A stretch of DNA of 64,000 nucleotides from the NCBI RefSeq assembly GCF_000190375.1, contig NZ_AEWG01000063.1, forward strand, positions 42,090 to 106,089, given 5' to 3'. The notes below the pieces were generated by a model. It saw nothing but the letters and a program-made list of their open reading frames with translations. It did no database searches and was not told where the DNA came from. Shown here piece after piece: positions 1 to 9,871 of the stretch (position 1 is its first letter; every line of letters starts with the position of its first letter). Source of the DNA: Rubrivivax benzoatilyticus JA2 = ATCC BAA-35 (lineage in GTDB: Bacteria; Pseudomonadota; Gammaproteobacteria; Burkholderiales; Burkholderiaceae_C). A program made the position numbers and the translations under genes.

Positions 1-199
1 GGCCGCCGAACAGCGCCAGCTTGTAGCTTTCGAGCATGTTGTCGCCGGGCAGCAGCGACATCGGCACGTTCTGCACGATCTGCTCGGCGGTCTGCGTGCT
101 GGCGATGAAGGTGACGTAGACCGGGAAGGCGACGATCAGCACGCCGAGCGCCAGCACGAGGTGCGACAGCAGCGTCGCGACGGGGCGGTTCTCGACCAT
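1..199 (-). CDS. ugpE: Glycerol-3-phosphate ABC transporter permease UgpE (partial, C-terminus off the window)
   Basis: This is the N-terminal part (about 66 residues) of an inner-membrane permease of the maltose-type family. It starts [13 protein letters not shown] and runs into a hydrophobic segment, which closely resembles the start of E. coli UgpE. The start codon overlaps the ugpA stop by one base (TGATG), so the two are translationally coupled. Gene order ugpB-ugpA-ugpE on the minus strand supports the assignment; ugpC and possibly ugpQ would be expected beyond the left edge. With UgpA it would form the membrane channel for sn-glycerol-3-phosphate uptake. Substrate specificity is inferred from homology only. 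Confidence 0.88.
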   Translation of the reverse strand, partial: MVENRPVATLLSHLVLALGVLIVAFPVYVTFIASTQTAEQIVQNVPMSLLPGDNMLESYKLALFGG

Positions 200-1086
200 C
201 AGTAGTTGACCCGTTTCTCGACGTAGCGGAACTGGATCACCGTCAGCGCGACGACGATGACCATCAGCACCACGCTCTGCGCGGCCGAGCCGCCCAGGTC
301 CAGCGCCTTGAAACCGTCGTAGTAGACGCGGTAGACGAGGATCGCCGTGTCCTTGCCCGGGCCGCCGTGGGTGGCCGCGTCGACGATCGCGAAGGTGTCG
401 AAGAAGGCGTAGACGATGTTGATGACCAGCAGGAAGAAGCTGGTCGGCGTCAGCAGCGGGAACTGCACCGTCCAGAAACGCCGCCAGGGGCCGGCGCCGT
501 CGATCGCGGCGGCCTCGATCAGCGACTTCGGGATCGACTGCAGCCCGGCCAGGAAGAACAGGAAGTTGTAGGAGACCTGCTTCCAGACCGCGGCCATGAC
601 GATCAGCGCCATCGCGTCGCCGCTGTCGAGCAGGTGGTTCCAGTCGATGCCGGCCTCGCGCAGCCAGTAGCTGACGATGCCGATCGACGGCGCGAACATG
701 AACAGCCACAGCACGCCGGCCAGCGCCGGCGCCACCGCGTAGGGCCAGATCAGCAGCGTGCGGTAGAAGCGCGCGCCGCGCACCACGCGGTCGGCCATCA
801 CCGCCAGCACCAGCGACACCGAGATGCCGACGACGGCCACCAGCGTCGAGAACACGGCCGTGATCTGGAACGACTGCAGATAGCTCTCGTCGTCGATCAG
901 GCGGCGGAAGTTCTCCAGCCCGACGTACTCGACGCTGGTGCCGAACGCGTCCTGCTGCAGCAGGCTGTAGTGCAGCGCCTGCGCCGCCGGCCAGAAGAAG
1001 AAGACGAGGATGACCGCCATCTGCGGTGCGATCAGCACCCAGGGCAGCCACGCGTTCTTGAAGCGGACTCTTTTTTCTGCAGCCAA
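199..1086 (-). CDS. ugpA: Glycerol-3-phosphate ABC transporter permease UgpA
   Basis: A 295-residue inner-membrane permease, the same length as E. coli UgpA and similar along its whole length. The N-terminus ([11 protein letters not shown]) leads into the first membrane helix, and the [14 protein letters not shown] stretch near residue 195 is the EAA loop that docks on the ATPase. The start is TTG at 1086, preceded on the minus strand by GGGAAG at suitable spacing; no in-frame ATG lies near the conserved N-terminus. It sits 152 bp downstream of ugpB, and that gap holds only GC-rich sequence. UgpA and UgpE form the channel fed by UgpB. The family assignment is firm; the exact glycerophosphodiester or G3P preference is inferred. 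Confidence 0.92.
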   Translation of the reverse strand: MAAEKRVRFKNAWLPWVLIAPQMAVILVFFFWPAAQALHYSLLQQDAFGTSVEYVGLENFRRLIDDESYLQSFQITAVFSTLVAVVGISVSLVLAVMADRVVRGARFYRTLLIWPYAVAPALAGVLWLFMFAPSIGIVSYWLREAGIDWNHLLDSGDAMALIVMAAVWKQVSYNFLFFLAGLQSIPKSLIEAAAIDGAGPWRRFWTVQFPLLTPTSFFLLVINIVYAFFDTFAIVDAATHGGPGKDTAILVYRVYYDGFKALDLGGSAAQSVVLMVIVVALTVIQFRYVEKRVNY

Positions 1087-1238
1087 CGCTGGCTTCCCGT
1101 CACGACGACGGCGGGCGCCCGCCAGGGGAACGCCCGCCGCCCGGAGCGCCCCGCAGGGCGCGAAACAAAGACCGCGAGCCTAACAGGCCCGCGCGCCGCG
1201 CCCACCCGGCAACGGATGCACGGGGGGCGCGGCGGCAC

Positions 1239-2552
1239 TCACGACCGGTTGGCCTTCTCGAAGCGCTGCAGCTGCTCGTCGCCGCGCTTCTTGGCCGCTT
1301 CCAGCGCTTCCTTGGCGGTCTTCTTGCCGCCCCAGACCTGCTCCATCTCCTCGTCGACGATGGTGCGGATCTGCACGAAGTTGCCCAGGCGCACGCCGCG
1401 CGACTTGTCGGTGACCTTGCGGATCATCTGCGTCACGGCGACGTCGGTGCCCGGGTTCTCCTTGTAGAAGCCGGACTTCTCGGTCAGCTCGTAGGCCGCG
1501 GTCGTGATCGGCAGGTAGCCGGTGCGCTGGTGGCTGGCGGCCTGCACCTTCGGGTCCGAGATGTACTGGAAGAACTGCGCGACGCCCTTGTACTCGGCCG
1601 GCTTCTTGCCGCTCATCACCCACAGGCTGGCGCCGCCGATGACGGTGTTCTGCGGCGCGCCTTGCACGTCGGGGTAGTAGGGCAGGGCGCCGATGCCGCC
1701 GGTGAACTTGGCGTTGCGCTTGACGTTGCCGTACAGGCCCGAGGAGCCGGTCATCATCGCGCACTCGCCGGAGACGAAGGTGGCGTCGGCGGCGTTGCCG
1801 CGGCCCTTGTAGACGAACAGGCCCTGCTTGGCCATGTTGGCCAGGTTCTCGATGTGACGCACGTGCAGCGGCGTCGTGAAGGCCAGGCGCGTGTCCAGGC
1901 CGCCGAAGCCGTTGCGCTTGGTCGCGTACTCGACGTTGTGCCAGGCCGAGAAGCTCTCCAGCTGCGTCCAGCTGACCCAGCTGGTCGTGAACGGGCACTT
2001 GTGGCCGCTGGCCTTGAGCTTGGCGGCGGCCAGCGCCACTTCCGGCCAGGTGGTCGGCGGCTTGTTCGGGTCCAGACCGGCGGCCTTGAAGGCGTCCTTG
2101 TTGTAGTGGAAGACGGTGGTCGAGCTGTTGAACGGCAGACTCATCATCTGGCCGTTCGGCGCCGTGTAGTAGCCGGCGACGGCGCTGATGTAGCGCGTCG
2201 GGTCGAACTTCACGCCGGCTTCGGTCATCAGCTGGGCCACCGGCTTCACCGCGCCCTTGCTGGCCATCATCGTCGCGGTGCCGACTTCGAACACCTGCAG
2301 GATGTGCGGCGCGTTGCCGGCGCGGAACGCGGCGATCGCGGCGGTCATCGACTCGTCGTAGGTGCCCTTGAACACCGGCACGATCTTGTAGTCCTTCTGC
2401 TGGGCGTTGAAGTCCTTGGCGAGGTCGTTGACCCATTCGCCCAGCGCGCCGCCCATCGAGTGCCACCACTGGATCTCGACCTGGGCCTGCGCGGGCACGG
2501 CGAACAGCGCCGCCACCGTGGCGGCGGCGGCGAACATCGGCTTCTTGATCAT
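1239..2552 (-). CDS. ugpB: Periplasmic sn-glycerol-3-phosphate-binding protein UgpB
   Basis: A 437-residue extracellular solute-binding protein (SBP_bac_8 type), matching E. coli UgpB (438). The start chosen is ATG at 2552, giving a classical signal peptide MIKKPMFAAAATVAALFAVPAQA. AGGAG lies about 10 bases upstream. The open frame continues 65 codons further upstream, but that stretch has no signal-peptide character and crosses the promoter region. The mature protein begins with the EIQWWHSMGG motif typical of UgpB. It binds glycerol-3-phosphate in the periplasm and delivers it to UgpAE. It is the first gene of the minus-strand ugp operon and is divergent from the FAD dehydrogenase gene at 2722. 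Confidence 0.93.
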   Translation of the reverse strand: MIKKPMFAAAATVAALFAVPAQAQVEIQWWHSMGGALGEWVNDLAKDFNAQQKDYKIVPVFKGTYDESMTAAIAAFRAGNAPHILQVFEVGTATMMASKGAVKPVAQLMTEAGVKFDPTRYISAVAGYYTAPNGQMMSLPFNSSTTVFHYNKDAFKAAGLDPNKPPTTWPEVALAAAKLKASGHKCPFTTSWVSWTQLESFSAWHNVEYATKRNGFGGLDTRLAFTTPLHVRHIENLANMAKQGLFVYKGRGNAADATFVSGECAMMTGSSGLYGNVKRNAKFTGGIGALPYYPDVQGAPQNTVIGGASLWVMSGKKPAEYKGVAQFFQYISDPKVQAASHQRTGYLPITTAAYELTEKSGFYKENPGTDVAVTQMIRKVTDKSRGVRLGNFVQIRTIVDEEMEQVWGGKKTAKEALEAAKKRGDEQLQRFEKANRS

Positions 2553-2580
2553 GAAAAAGGGCTCCTGCAGCGAGTTGTCA

Positions 2581-2627
2581 GCACGCGAAGCATGCGTGCC
2601 ATTTGTGACAGTTGCCGGTTCTGTCAC
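2581..2627. promoter_or_regulatory. Two inverted repeats in the ugpB / FAD-dehydrogenase divergent promoter region
   Basis: The 169-bp gap between the divergent starts holds two perfect inverted repeats. GCACGC pairs with GCGTGC (2581-2586 and 2594-2599), and GTGACAG pairs with CTGTCAC (2605-2611 and 2621-2627, 9-bp spacer). CTGTCAC resembles a half-site of the PhoB box known to control ugp in E. coli, but the halves here are inverted rather than direct repeats. They are plausible operators for one or both genes; the regulator is unknown. Confidence 0.4.
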
Positions 2628-2721
2628 GCGCCGCCCGGCGCGGACACCCGGGTTTACCCGCTGGCACTCAAGACCCGGATCCGGTCTCGATGTTGCACTG
2701 CGGTAGCATGCGAGGTTCTCC

Positions 2722-5700
2722 ATGAACGCGCCGCAAGCCTTTGCCACACCTCAAGTCCCGGCCGACGCCGCCCTGCGTGGCGCCCCGGACCGTGGTGACG
2801 ACGCACCCGCGCGGCTGCGCGAGATCCCGTACAACTACACCTCGTTCTCGGACCGCGAGATCGTGCGCCGCCTGCTCGGCGAGCGTGCCTGGGAACTGCT
2901 GGACCGGCTGCGCCAGGAGCGCCGCACCGGGCGCTCGGCGCGCATGCTCTACGAGGTGCTGGGCGACATCTGGGTCGTCCAGCGCAACCCGTACCTCGAG
3001 GACGACCTTCTCGACAATCCGAAGCGCCTGCGCCTGCTGACCGACGCGCTGGAGCACCGGCTGCGCGAGATCGAGCGCCGCCGCCAGCCCGACGACACCG
3101 AGCGCGACGGCCACGTCGGCGAACTGCTGGCCGCCGCGCGTGCCGCCGTCGCGCGTTTTGCCGGCCGCTTCGAGGAAGTGCGCGCGCTGCGCCAGCGCGC
3201 CCGCCGCGTGCTCGGCCGCGTGACGGCCAAGGACAACATCAAGTTCGACGGCCTGTCGCGCGTGGCGCACGTCACCGACGCCACCGACTGGCGCGTCGAG
3301 TACCCCTTCGTCGTGCTGACGCCCGACACCGAGGCCGAGACGGCCTTGCTGGTCAAGGGCTGCATCGAGCTGGGCCTGACGATCATCCCGCGCGGCGGCG
3401 GCACCGGCTACACCGGCGGCGCCGTGCCGCTGGCCTGGAACAGCGCCGTCATCAACACCGAGAAGCTCGAGTCGATGACCGAGCTCGAGCGCGTGACGCT
3501 GCCCGGCCTGGACGAGCCGGTGGCCACGATCTGGACCGAGGCCGGCGTCGTCACGCAGCGCGTGGCCGACGCCGCCGAGCGTGCCGGCCACGTCTTCGCC
3601 GTCGACCCGACCTCGGCCGAGGCCTCGTGCATCGGCGGCAACATCGCGATGAACGCCGGCGGCAAGAAGGCGGTGCTGTGGGGCACGGCGCTGGACAACC
3701 TGGCGTCCTGGCGCATGGTCACGCCCGAGGCCAAGTGGCTGGAGGTGGTGCGCATCGGCCACAACCTCGGCAAGATCCACGACGTCGAGACCGCCGTCTT
3801 CGAGCTGCGCACCTACGACACCAGCGGCCGCACGCTGGAGCACACCGAGCGCCTGGAGATCCCCGGCCGCGTGTTCCGCAAGGAAGGCCTGGGCAAGGAC
3901 GTCACCGACAAGTTCCTCGCCGGCCTGCCCGGCATCCAGAAGGAAGGCTGCGACGGCCTGATCACCAGCGCACGCTGGGTCGTGCACCGCATGCCGGCGC
4001 ACACGCGCACCGTCTGCCTGGAGTTCTTCGGCAACCCGAAGGAGGCGGTGCCGTCGATCGTCGAGATCAAGGACTACCTGTTCGCCGAGGCGAAGAAGCC
4101 CGGCGGCGCCATCCTGGCCGGCCTGGAACACCTGGACGACCGCTATCTGAAGGCCGTCGGCTACGCGACCAAGAGCAAACGTGCGCTCAAGGGCAAGGGC
4201 CTGCCGAAGATGGTGCTGATCGGCGACATCGTCGGCGACGACGAGGACGCCGTCGCGCGTGCCACCAGCGAGGTCGTGCGCATCGCCAACAGCCGCAGCG
4301 GCGAGGGTTTCGTCGCCGTCAGCGCCGACGCGCGCAAGAAGTTCTGGCTCGACCGCAAGCGCACCGCGGCGATCGCGCGCCACACCAACGCCTTCAAGGT
4401 CAACGAGGACGTCGTCATCCCGTTGCCGCGCATGGGCGAGTACACCGAGGGCATCGAGCGCATCAACGTCGAGCTCTCGCTGCGCAACAAGCTGGCGCTG
4501 GTCGACCGCCTGAAGGCCTTCTTCGCCGACGGCCCGCTGCCGATCGGCCCCGGTGGCGAAGCCGGCGAGATCCCCGGCGCCGAGATCCTCGAGGACCGCG
4601 CCGCCGAGGCGCTGACGCTGCTGTCCGAGGTCGGCGCGCTGTGGCGCTTCTGGCTCGAGAACCTGGACGTGGTGCAGGCCGACAGCGGCCGCACGGTGTT
4701 CGCGCTGCTGCAGGACGACACGCTGCGCGCGTCGTGGAAGCGGCAACTGTACAAGCCGCTGCAGGCGGTGTTCGCCGGCGGCGCCTTCGCGCCCATCCTC
4801 GACGCCTGCCGGGCGATCCACAAGGAGGTACTGCGCGGGCGCGTCTGGGTGGCGCTGCACATGCATGCCGGCGACGGCAACGTGCACACCAACATCCCGG
4901 TCAACAGCGACAACTACGAGATGCTGCAGACGGCGCATGAAGCCGTCGCCCGCATCATGGCGCTGGCGCGCCGGCTGGGCGGCGTCATCAGCGGCGAGCA
5001 CGGCATCGGCATCACCAAGCTGGAGTTCCTGACCGACGAGGAGCTGGCGTCGTTCGCCGCCTACAAGGCCAAGGTCGATCCTGAGGGTCGCTTCAACAAG
5101 GGCAAGCTGATGCGCGGCGGCGTCGCCGGCGCGATGGCCGCCGACCTGAGCGACGCCTACACGCCGAGCTTCGGGCTGATGGGCCACGAGTCGCTGATCA
5201 TGCAGCAGAGCGACATCGGCGCGATCAGCGAGAGCATCAAGGACTGCCTGCGCTGCGGCAAGTGCAAGCCGGTGTGCTCGACGCACGTGCCGCGTGCCAA
5301 CCTGCTGTACAGCCCGCGCAACAAGATCCTCGCCACCTCGCTGCTCGTCGAGGCCTTCCTCTACGAGGAGCAGACGCGCCGCGGCGTCAGCCTGCGCCAC
5401 TGGGAGGAGTTCGAGGACGTCTCCGAGCACTGCACCGTCTGCCACAAGTGCCTGACGCCGTGCCCGGTGAAGATCGACTTCGGCGACGTCTCGATGAACA
5501 TGCGCAACCTGCTGCGCAAGATGGGGCAGAAGAGCTTCCGTCCTGGCAGCGCGGTGGCGATGACCTTCCTGAACGCGACCAGCCCGCAGACCATCAAGCT
5601 GATGCGCGGCGCGATGGTCGGCGTCGGCTTCAAGGCCCAGCGCCTGGCCAACGACCTGCTCAAGCCCGTCCTGCGCCGCCAGACCGGCGCGCCGCCGGCG

Positions 5701-6660
5701 ACGCTGGGGCCGGCGCCGGTGAAGGAGCAGGTGCTGCACTTCATCAACAAGAAGCTGCCCGGCGGGCTGCCGACGAAGACCGCGCGTGCGCTGCTGGACA
5801 TCGAGGACCGCGAGTACGTCCCGATCATCCGCGACCCGCAGGCGACGAGCGCCGAGACCGAGGCCGTCTTCTACTTCCCCGGCTGCGGCAGCGAACGATT
5901 GTTCAGCCAGGTCGGCCTGGCGACGCAGGCCATGCTGTGGCACGCCGGCGTGCAGACCGTGCTGCCGCCGGGCTACCTGTGCTGCGGCTACCCGCAGCGC
6001 GGCAGCGGCCAGTTCGACAAGGCCGAGAAGCTCATCACCGACAACCGGGTGCTGTTCCACCGCGTGGCCAACACGTTGAACTACCTGGACATCAAGACCG
6101 TGGTCGTGTCCTGCGGCACCTGCTTCGACCAGCTGCAGGGCTACAAGTTCGAGGACATCTTCCCCGGCTGCCGCATCGTCGACATCCACGAGTACCTGCT
6201 GGAGAAGGGCGTCACGCTGCCCTCCGGCAGCGGCGCGTTCCTCTATCACGACCCCTGCCACACGCCGATGAAGCAGCAGGACGCGATGAAGACCGTCAAG
6301 GCGCTCGTCGGCCCCGACGTCGTGAAGAGCGAGCGCTGCTGCGGCGAGAGCGGCACGCTCGGCGTCTCGCGCCCGGACATCAGCACCCAGGTGCGCTTCC
6401 GCAAGGAAGAGGAGATCCGCAAGGCCGAGGCCGCGCTGCGCGCCTCGGGCGCGGTGGCCCCGGGTGCCGGTGTGAAGATCCTCACCAGCTGCCCGAGCTG
6501 CCTGCAGGGCCTGAAGCGCTACCAGGACGATCTGGCGTCCGGCCTGCTCGAGGCCGACTACATCGTCGTCGAGATGGCGCGCCGGCTGCTCGGCGAGACC
6601 TGGCTCGAGGACTACGTCGCCCGCGCCAATGCGGGCGGCATCGAACGCGTCCTGGTGTAA
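2722..6660 (+). CDS. Fused DUF3683 / FAD-linked oxidase / iron-sulfur (CCG) dehydrogenase
   Basis: A 1312-residue multidomain protein. In order it has an N-terminal DUF3683-like region (about 30-180), a PCMH-type FAD-binding domain with [10 protein letters not shown] at about 224, and a FAD-oxidase C-terminal domain with GDGNVH (about 717) and GEHGIG (about 755). Two 4Fe-4S motifs follow (Cys from about 842 and 904), then two CCG cysteine-rich domains (PGCG/LCCGYP and CCGESG). This fuses what GlcD plus GlcF, or D-lactate dehydrogenase II, do as separate or shorter proteins: oxidise a D-2-hydroxy acid and pass electrons to quinone. No signal peptide or membrane helix is evident. The start ATG has GAGG upstream. 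The natural substrate cannot be read from the sequence. Confidence 0.88.
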   Translation: MNAPQAFATPQVPADAALRGAPDRGDDAPARLREIPYNYTSFSDREIVRRLLGERAWELLDRLRQERRTGRSARMLYEVLGDIWVVQRNPYLEDDLLDNPKRLRLLTDALEHRLREIERRRQPDDTERDGHVGELLAAARAAVARFAGRFEEVRALRQRARRVLGRVTAKDNIKFDGLSRVAHVTDATDWRVEYPFVVLTPDTEAETALLVKGCIELGLTIIPRGGGTGYTGGAVPLAWNSAVINTEKLESMTELERVTLPGLDEPVATIWTEAGVVTQRVADAAERAGHVFAVDPTSAEASCIGGNIAMNAGGKKAVLWGTALDNLASWRMVTPEAKWLEVVRIGHNLGKIHDVETAVFELRTYDTSGRTLEHTERLEIPGRVFRKEGLGKDVTDKFLAGLPGIQKEGCDGLITSARWVVHRMPAHTRTVCLEFFGNPKEAVPSIVEIKDYLFAEAKKPGGAILAGLEHLDDRYLKAVGYATKSKRALKGKGLPKMVLIGDIVGDDEDAVARATSEVVRIANSRSGEGFVAVSADARKKFWLDRKRTAAIARHTNAFKVNEDVVIPLPRMGEYTEGIERINVELSLRNKLALVDRLKAFFADGPLPIGPGGEAGEIPGAEILEDRAAEALTLLSEVGALWRFWLENLDVVQADSGRTVFALLQDDTLRASWKRQLYKPLQAVFAGGAFAPILDACRAIHKEVLRGRVWVALHMHAGDGNVHTNIPVNSDNYEMLQTAHEAVARIMALARRLGGVISGEHGIGITKLEFLTDEELASFAAYKAKVDPEGRFNKGKLMRGGVAGAMAADLSDAYTPSFGLMGHESLIMQQSDIGAISESIKDCLRCGKCKPVCSTHVPRANLLYSPRNKILATSLLVEAFLYEEQTRRGVSLRHWEEFEDVSEHCTVCHKCLTPCPVKIDFGDVSMNMRNLLRKMGQKSFRPGSAVAMTFLNATSPQTIKLMRGAMVGVGFKAQRLANDLLKPVLRRQTGAPPATLGPAPVKEQVLHFINKKLPGGLPTKTARALLDIEDREYVPIIRDPQATSAETEAVFYFPGCGSERLFSQVGLATQAMLWHAGVQTVLPPGYLCCGYPQRGSGQFDKAEKLITDNRVLFHRVANTLNYLDIKTVVVSCGTCFDQLQGYKFEDIFPGCRIVDIHEYLLEKGVTLPSGSGAFLYHDPCHTPMKQQDAMKTVKALVGPDVVKSERCCGESGTLGVSRPDISTQVRFRKEEEIRKAEAALRASGAVAPGAGVKILTSCPSCLQGLKRYQDDLASGLLEADYIVVEMARRLLGETWLEDYVARANAGGIERVLV

Positions 6661-6784
6661 GGCCGGCGCGCCCGGCCGCTGCGCAGGCGCCGCCGCGGCG
6701 CATGCGGTGGCCGGCGACGTGTCACGGCCCCACTTGGGTCAAGGGCGGTGCCGGGCCGGGCCCTGATTTCGTGGGGGGCGGCGA

Positions 6785-6790
6785 TACACT
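6785..6790 (+). promoter_or_regulatory. Putative -10 element (TACACT) for the DUF971-ubiE genes
   Basis: GATACACTCGCG lies 29 bases before the ATG at 6820 and matches a -10 motif seen before several other genes in this window. No convincing -35 was found at 17 bp. Confidence 0.4.
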
Positions 6791-6819
6791 CGCGCGTCCC
6801 GTTCACGCCCCCCGCCAGC

Positions 6820-7233
6820 ATGAGTCCGCCCCGCGCGCCGCAACCCACGTCGATCACCGTCCACCAGGCGTCCCGCGTGCTGGAGGTCGGCTTCGAGGAC
6901 GGCGCCCGGTTCCGCATTCCGTTCGAGCTGATGCGCGTGTACTCGCCGTCGGCCGAGGTCCAGGGCCACGGCCCCGGCCAGGAGACGCTGCAGACCGGCA
7001 AGCGCGGCGTGCTCGTCGAGGCGCTCGAGCCCGTCGGCCACTACGGCGTGCGCCCGACCTTCTCCGACGGCCACGACAGCGGCATCTACACCTGGGACTA
7101 CCTCTACCGCCTGGGTGCCGACGAGGCCGCCCTGTGGACGCGTTACGAGGAGCAACTGGCCGCCGCCGGTGTCGACCGCGACGCGCCGATGCCGCCCAAG
7201 CCCGCCCGCTCCTGCGGCTCCCACCATTCCTGA
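6820..7233 (+). CDS. DUF971 (gamma-butyrobetaine hydroxylase-like N-terminal domain) protein
   Basis: A 137-residue protein with the DUF971 fold: a short beta-rich domain with the pattern LEVGFEDG...FRIPFELMRVYSPSAEVQGHG and, later, YGVRPTFSDGHDSGIYTWDYL. In eukaryotic carnitine-biosynthesis dioxygenases this domain is fused to the catalytic part; bacterial stand-alone versions have no firmly known role. The C-terminal end, ARSCGSHHS, holds Cys and His residues that could bind metal, which is inference. The gene is six bases upstream of ubiE, and this pairing is usual in Burkholderiales, so a link to quinone synthesis or iron-sulfur metabolism is plausible. ATG 6820 was preferred over the in-frame upstream start at 6748, which would overlap the promoter-like motif. 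Confidence 0.85.
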   Translation: MSPPRAPQPTSITVHQASRVLEVGFEDGARFRIPFELMRVYSPSAEVQGHGPGQETLQTGKRGVLVEALEPVGHYGVRPTFSDGHDSGIYTWDYLYRLGADEAALWTRYEEQLAAAGVDRDAPMPPKPARSCGSHHS

Positions 7234-7239
7234 ACTCCC

Positions 7240-7971
7240 ATGGCCCAGACCCATTTCGGCTACCAGACCGTCGACGAGAGCGAGAAGGCGCGCCGTGTGC
7301 GCGGCGTCTTCGACTCGGTCGCCTCCCGCTACGACCTGATGAACGACCTGCTGTCGATGGGCATGCACCGGGCGTGGAAGGCCTACACGGTGGCGGTGGC
7401 CAACGTGAAGCCGGGCGACCGCGTGCTCGACATCGCCGGCGGCACCGGCGACCTGGCGCGCGCCTTCGCGCGCAAGGTCGGCGAGAGCGGCACCGTCGTG
7501 CACACCGACATCAACGAGGCCATGCTGCGCACCGGCCGCGACCGCCTGCTCGACGAGGGCCTGGTGCTGCCGACGACGACCTGCGACGCCGAGCACCTGC
7601 CGTTCGCCAGCGGCAGCTTCGACCTCGTCACCGTCGCCTTCGGCCTGCGCAACATGACGCACAAGGACGCCGCGCTGCGCGAGATGGGCCGTGTGCTGCG
7701 CGACGGCGGCCGGCTGATGGTGCTGGAGTTCTCCAAGGTCGCCGCGCCGCTGGCGAAACCCTACGACTGGTATTCCTTCAACGTCATGCCGAAGATCGGG
7801 CGTTTCGTGGCCGGCGACGAGGACAGCTACCGCTACCTCGCCGAGTCGATCCGCATGCACCCCGACCAGCAGACGCTCAAGACGATGATGAAGGAAGCCG
7901 GCTTCGGCCACGTCGACGTGCACAACATGAGCGCGGGTGTCGTCGCGCTGCACGTGGGGATCAAGTGCTGA
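7240..7971 (+). CDS. ubiE: Ubiquinone/menaquinone C-methyltransferase UbiE
   Basis: A 243-residue class I SAM-dependent methyltransferase that C-methylates the demethylated benzoquinol (and naphthoquinol, where present) intermediate in quinone synthesis. The SAM-binding motif [10 protein letters not shown] is at residues 64-73. The UbiE/COQ5 signatures [15 protein letters not shown] near the N-terminus and [20 protein letters not shown] in the middle are intact. The length equals that of other UbiE proteins. It lies six bases after the DUF971 gene, and its last codons overlap the next gene. It belongs to a larger ubiquinone cluster with ubiJ and ubiB, found 4.5 kb downstream after an insertion. 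Confidence 0.96.
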   Translation: MAQTHFGYQTVDESEKARRVRGVFDSVASRYDLMNDLLSMGMHRAWKAYTVAVANVKPGDRVLDIAGGTGDLARAFARKVGESGTVVHTDINEAMLRTGRDRLLDEGLVLPTTTCDAEHLPFASGSFDLVTVAFGLRNMTHKDAALREMGRVLRDGGRLMVLEFSKVAAPLAKPYDWYSFNVMPKIGRFVAGDEDSYRYLAESIRMHPDQQTLKTMMKEAGFGHVDVHNMSAGVVALHVGIKC

Positions 7972-8411
7972 GTCGGCTGGCGCGCCTGAAGCGGCGCGTC
8001 GTCCCGCTGCGGCCCGTCGCGCGTCCCGCCCCCGTGGCGGCCGCCGGCGACGACGTCGAGGCTTTCCTGCGTGTCGCGCGGGCCAGCTTCGTCGAGCTGC
8101 AGGCCGCCTGGGACGCCGCCGATCTGCGCGCGCTGGCCGCCATCACCACCGAGGAGCTGCTGGCCGAGCTGCGCGAGCAGCTCGAGGTGCGCGGCCCCGG
8201 TCCCAACCGCACCGAGGTGCTGGCGCTCGAGGCCCGGCTGCTCGGGCTCGACGAGGTCGGCGACGGCCTCGTCGCCAGCGTCGAGTTCTCGGGCTGGATC
8301 CGCGAGCGCCTCGAGGAGCGCGCCGCGCCGTTCCGCGAGCTCTGGCTGCTCGCCAACCTGAAGTCCGCCGACCGCGGCTGGCAGATCGCGCGCGTCCAGG
8401 CGCTGAGCTGA
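7965..8411 (+). CDS. Short Tim44-like domain protein
   Basis: About 148 residues ending in a Tim44/NTF2-like fold. The region from [21 protein letters not shown] through [11 protein letters not shown] to the Trp-Gln-Ile-Ala-Arg end matches the C-terminal half of the Tim44-domain proteins usually found after ubiE in Burkholderiales. Those relatives, as I recall them, carry an N-terminal signal sequence, a Gly/Pro/Ala-rich linker and a membrane helix. Here only a short basic stretch ([17 protein letters not shown]) precedes the domain. The likely start is GTG at 7965, overlapping the ubiE stop, with GGGGA just upstream; CTG at 7968 is the other choice. Function unknown. Confidence 0.72.
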   Translation: MLSRLARLKRRVVPLRPVARPAPVAAAGDDVEAFLRVARASFVELQAAWDAADLRALAAITTEELLAELREQLEVRGPGPNRTEVLALEARLLGLDEVGDGLVASVEFSGWIRERLEERAAPFRELWLLANLKSADRGWQIARVQALS

Positions 8412-8463
8412 GCGCCCCGTGCCGTGCCGGCGCCGGATGCGCGTCGGCAGGCCGCCCAGCGCC

Positions 8464-8469
8464 TACACT
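8464..8469 (+). promoter_or_regulatory. Putative -10 element (TACACT) for ugd
   Basis: GCCTACACTCC lies 31 bases upstream of the ugd start. It matches the recurring GCCTAxAxT motif of this window and is consistent with ugd having its own promoter rather than being read from ubiE. Confidence 0.4.
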
Positions 8470-8500
8470 CCCGGCCAGTCGTTTGCCAGGAGCGTTCACG

Positions 8501-9829
8501 TTGAAAGTCACCGTCGTCGGTACCGGTTATGTCGGCCTCGTCACAGGCGCCTGTCTGTCCGAGATGGGCAACCACGTCGTCTGCCTCGACGTCGACGAGC
8601 GCAAGATCCGCATCCTCAACGAGGGCGGCATCCCGATCCACGAACCCGGGCTCGAGGAGATCGTGCGCCGCAACGCCGCCGCCGGCCGGCTGCAGTTCAC
8701 GACCGACGTCGAGACCGCCGTCGCGCACGGCACGGTGCAGTTCATCGGCGTCGGCACGCCGCCCGACGAGGACGGCTCGGCCGACCTGCAGTACGTGCTG
8801 GCCGCGGCGCGCAACATCGGCCGCCACATGACCGACTACAAGGTCATCGTCGACAAGAGCACGGTGCCGGTGGGCACCGCGGCCAAGGTGCGCGACGCGG
8901 TGCGCCAGGCGCTGGCCGAGCGCGGGCTGGAGATGGACTTCTCGGTCGTCTCCAACCCCGAGTTCCTGAAGGAGGGCGCCGCGGTCGAGGACTGCATGCG
9001 TCCGGACCGCATCGTCGTCGGCGCCGACGACGAGCGTGCGGTGCTGCTGATGCGCGCGCTGTACACGCCGTTCATGCGCAACCACGACCGCCTGCTGGTC
9101 ATGGACCTGCCCAGCGCCGAGTTCACCAAGTACGCCGCCAACGCGATGCTGGCCACGCGCATCAGCTTCATGAACGAGCTGTCGCGCCTGGCCGAGAAGG
9201 TCGGCGCCGACATCGAGAGCGTGCGCAAGGGCATCGGCAGCGATCCGCGCATCGGCACCCACTTCCTGTACGCCGGCACCGGCTATGGCGGCAGCTGCTT
9301 CCCGAAGGACGTCAAGGCGCTGATCCACACCGGGCGCGAGAACGGCGTGCGGCTGGAGGTGCTGGAGGCCGTCGAGTCGGTCAACGACCGGCAGAAGCTG
9401 GTGCTGGTCGACAAGATCGTCGCGCGCTACGGCGAGGACCTCGCCGGCCGCACCTTCGCGCTCTGGGGCCTGGCCTTCAAGCCCAACACCGACGACATGC
9501 GCGAGGCGCCCAGCCGCGTCGTCGTCGAGGCGCTGCTGGCGCGTGGCGCGCGGGTTCGCGCCTATGACCCGGTGGCGATGGACGAGGCGCGCCGCGTGAT
9601 GGAAGGCCTGCAGGGCGTCGACTTCGTCGCCTCGCAGGCCGAGGCGCTGGCCGGCGCCGACGCGCTGGTCGTCGTCACCGAGTGGAAGGAATTCCGCAAC
9701 CCCGACTTCGACGGCATCAAGGCGGCGCTCAAGCAGCCGGTGATCTTCGACGGCCGCAACCTCTACGACCCGGCCTACATGAAGTCGCTGGGCTTCGAGT
9801 ACCGCGCGATCGGCCGCGCCGGGGCCTGA
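8501..9829 (+). CDS. ugd: UDP-glucose 6-dehydrogenase
   Basis: A 442-residue NAD-dependent enzyme that oxidises UDP-glucose to UDP-glucuronate, a precursor for exopolysaccharide and lipid A or capsule modification. It has an N-terminal Rossmann motif ([15 protein letters not shown]), the substrate-binding region with NPEFLKEG, and the catalytic cysteine in [10 protein letters not shown]. The C-terminal domain contains [13 protein letters not shown]. The start is TTG at 8501 with AGGAG eight bases upstream; the open frame extends further upstream but those codons are not part of the family. It is convergent with manC, with which it forms a nucleotide-sugar island inside the ubi cluster. Confidence 0.95.
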   Translation: MKVTVVGTGYVGLVTGACLSEMGNHVVCLDVDERKIRILNEGGIPIHEPGLEEIVRRNAAAGRLQFTTDVETAVAHGTVQFIGVGTPPDEDGSADLQYVLAAARNIGRHMTDYKVIVDKSTVPVGTAAKVRDAVRQALAERGLEMDFSVVSNPEFLKEGAAVEDCMRPDRIVVGADDERAVLLMRALYTPFMRNHDRLLVMDLPSAEFTKYAANAMLATRISFMNELSRLAEKVGADIESVRKGIGSDPRIGTHFLYAGTGYGGSCFPKDVKALIHTGRENGVRLEVLEAVESVNDRQKLVLVDKIVARYGEDLAGRTFALWGLAFKPNTDDMREAPSRVVVEALLARGARVRAYDPVAMDEARRVMEGLQGVDFVASQAEALAGADALVVVTEWKEFRNPDFDGIKAALKQPVIFDGRNLYDPAYMKSLGFEYRAIGRAGA

Positions 9830-9840
9830 TCCCGACCCCG

Positions 9841-9863
9841 GGGCCCGGCATGGCGCCGGGCCC
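9841..9863. terminator. GC-rich hairpin between convergent ugd and manC
   Basis: A perfect 9-bp inverted repeat (GGGCCCGGC, 5-base loop, GCCGGGCCC) sits between the two converging stop codons. There is no T-tract on either side, so it may be a pause or mRNA-end hairpin rather than a full intrinsic terminator. Confidence 0.5.
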
Positions 9864-9871
9864 GTGCCGGT

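Noticed and set aside
2605..2627. A CRP-type or canonical PhoB site upstream of ugpB
   Set aside because: The half-sites are 9 bp apart and inverted; CRP sites need a 6-bp spacer and Pho boxes need direct repeats.
2668..6261. A long open frame of about 1197 codons on the minus strand opposite the FAD dehydrogenase
   Set aside because: Its composition is Ala/Arg/His/Val-rich with no domain signature, as expected for an antisense shadow in very GC-rich DNA; the plus-strand frame has clear family motifs throughout.
5262..8411. A single 1049-codon protein spanning the dehydrogenase end through the Tim44-like gene
   Set aside because: Only the last ~148 codons resemble a protein family; the rest is the shadow frame of the dehydrogenase, DUF971 gene and ubiE.
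7937..9829. An N-terminally extended UDP-glucose dehydrogenase of 630 residues
   Set aside because: The extra ~188 residues overlap the Tim44-like gene in another frame and lack similarity; TTG 8501 with AGGAG fits the known enzyme length.
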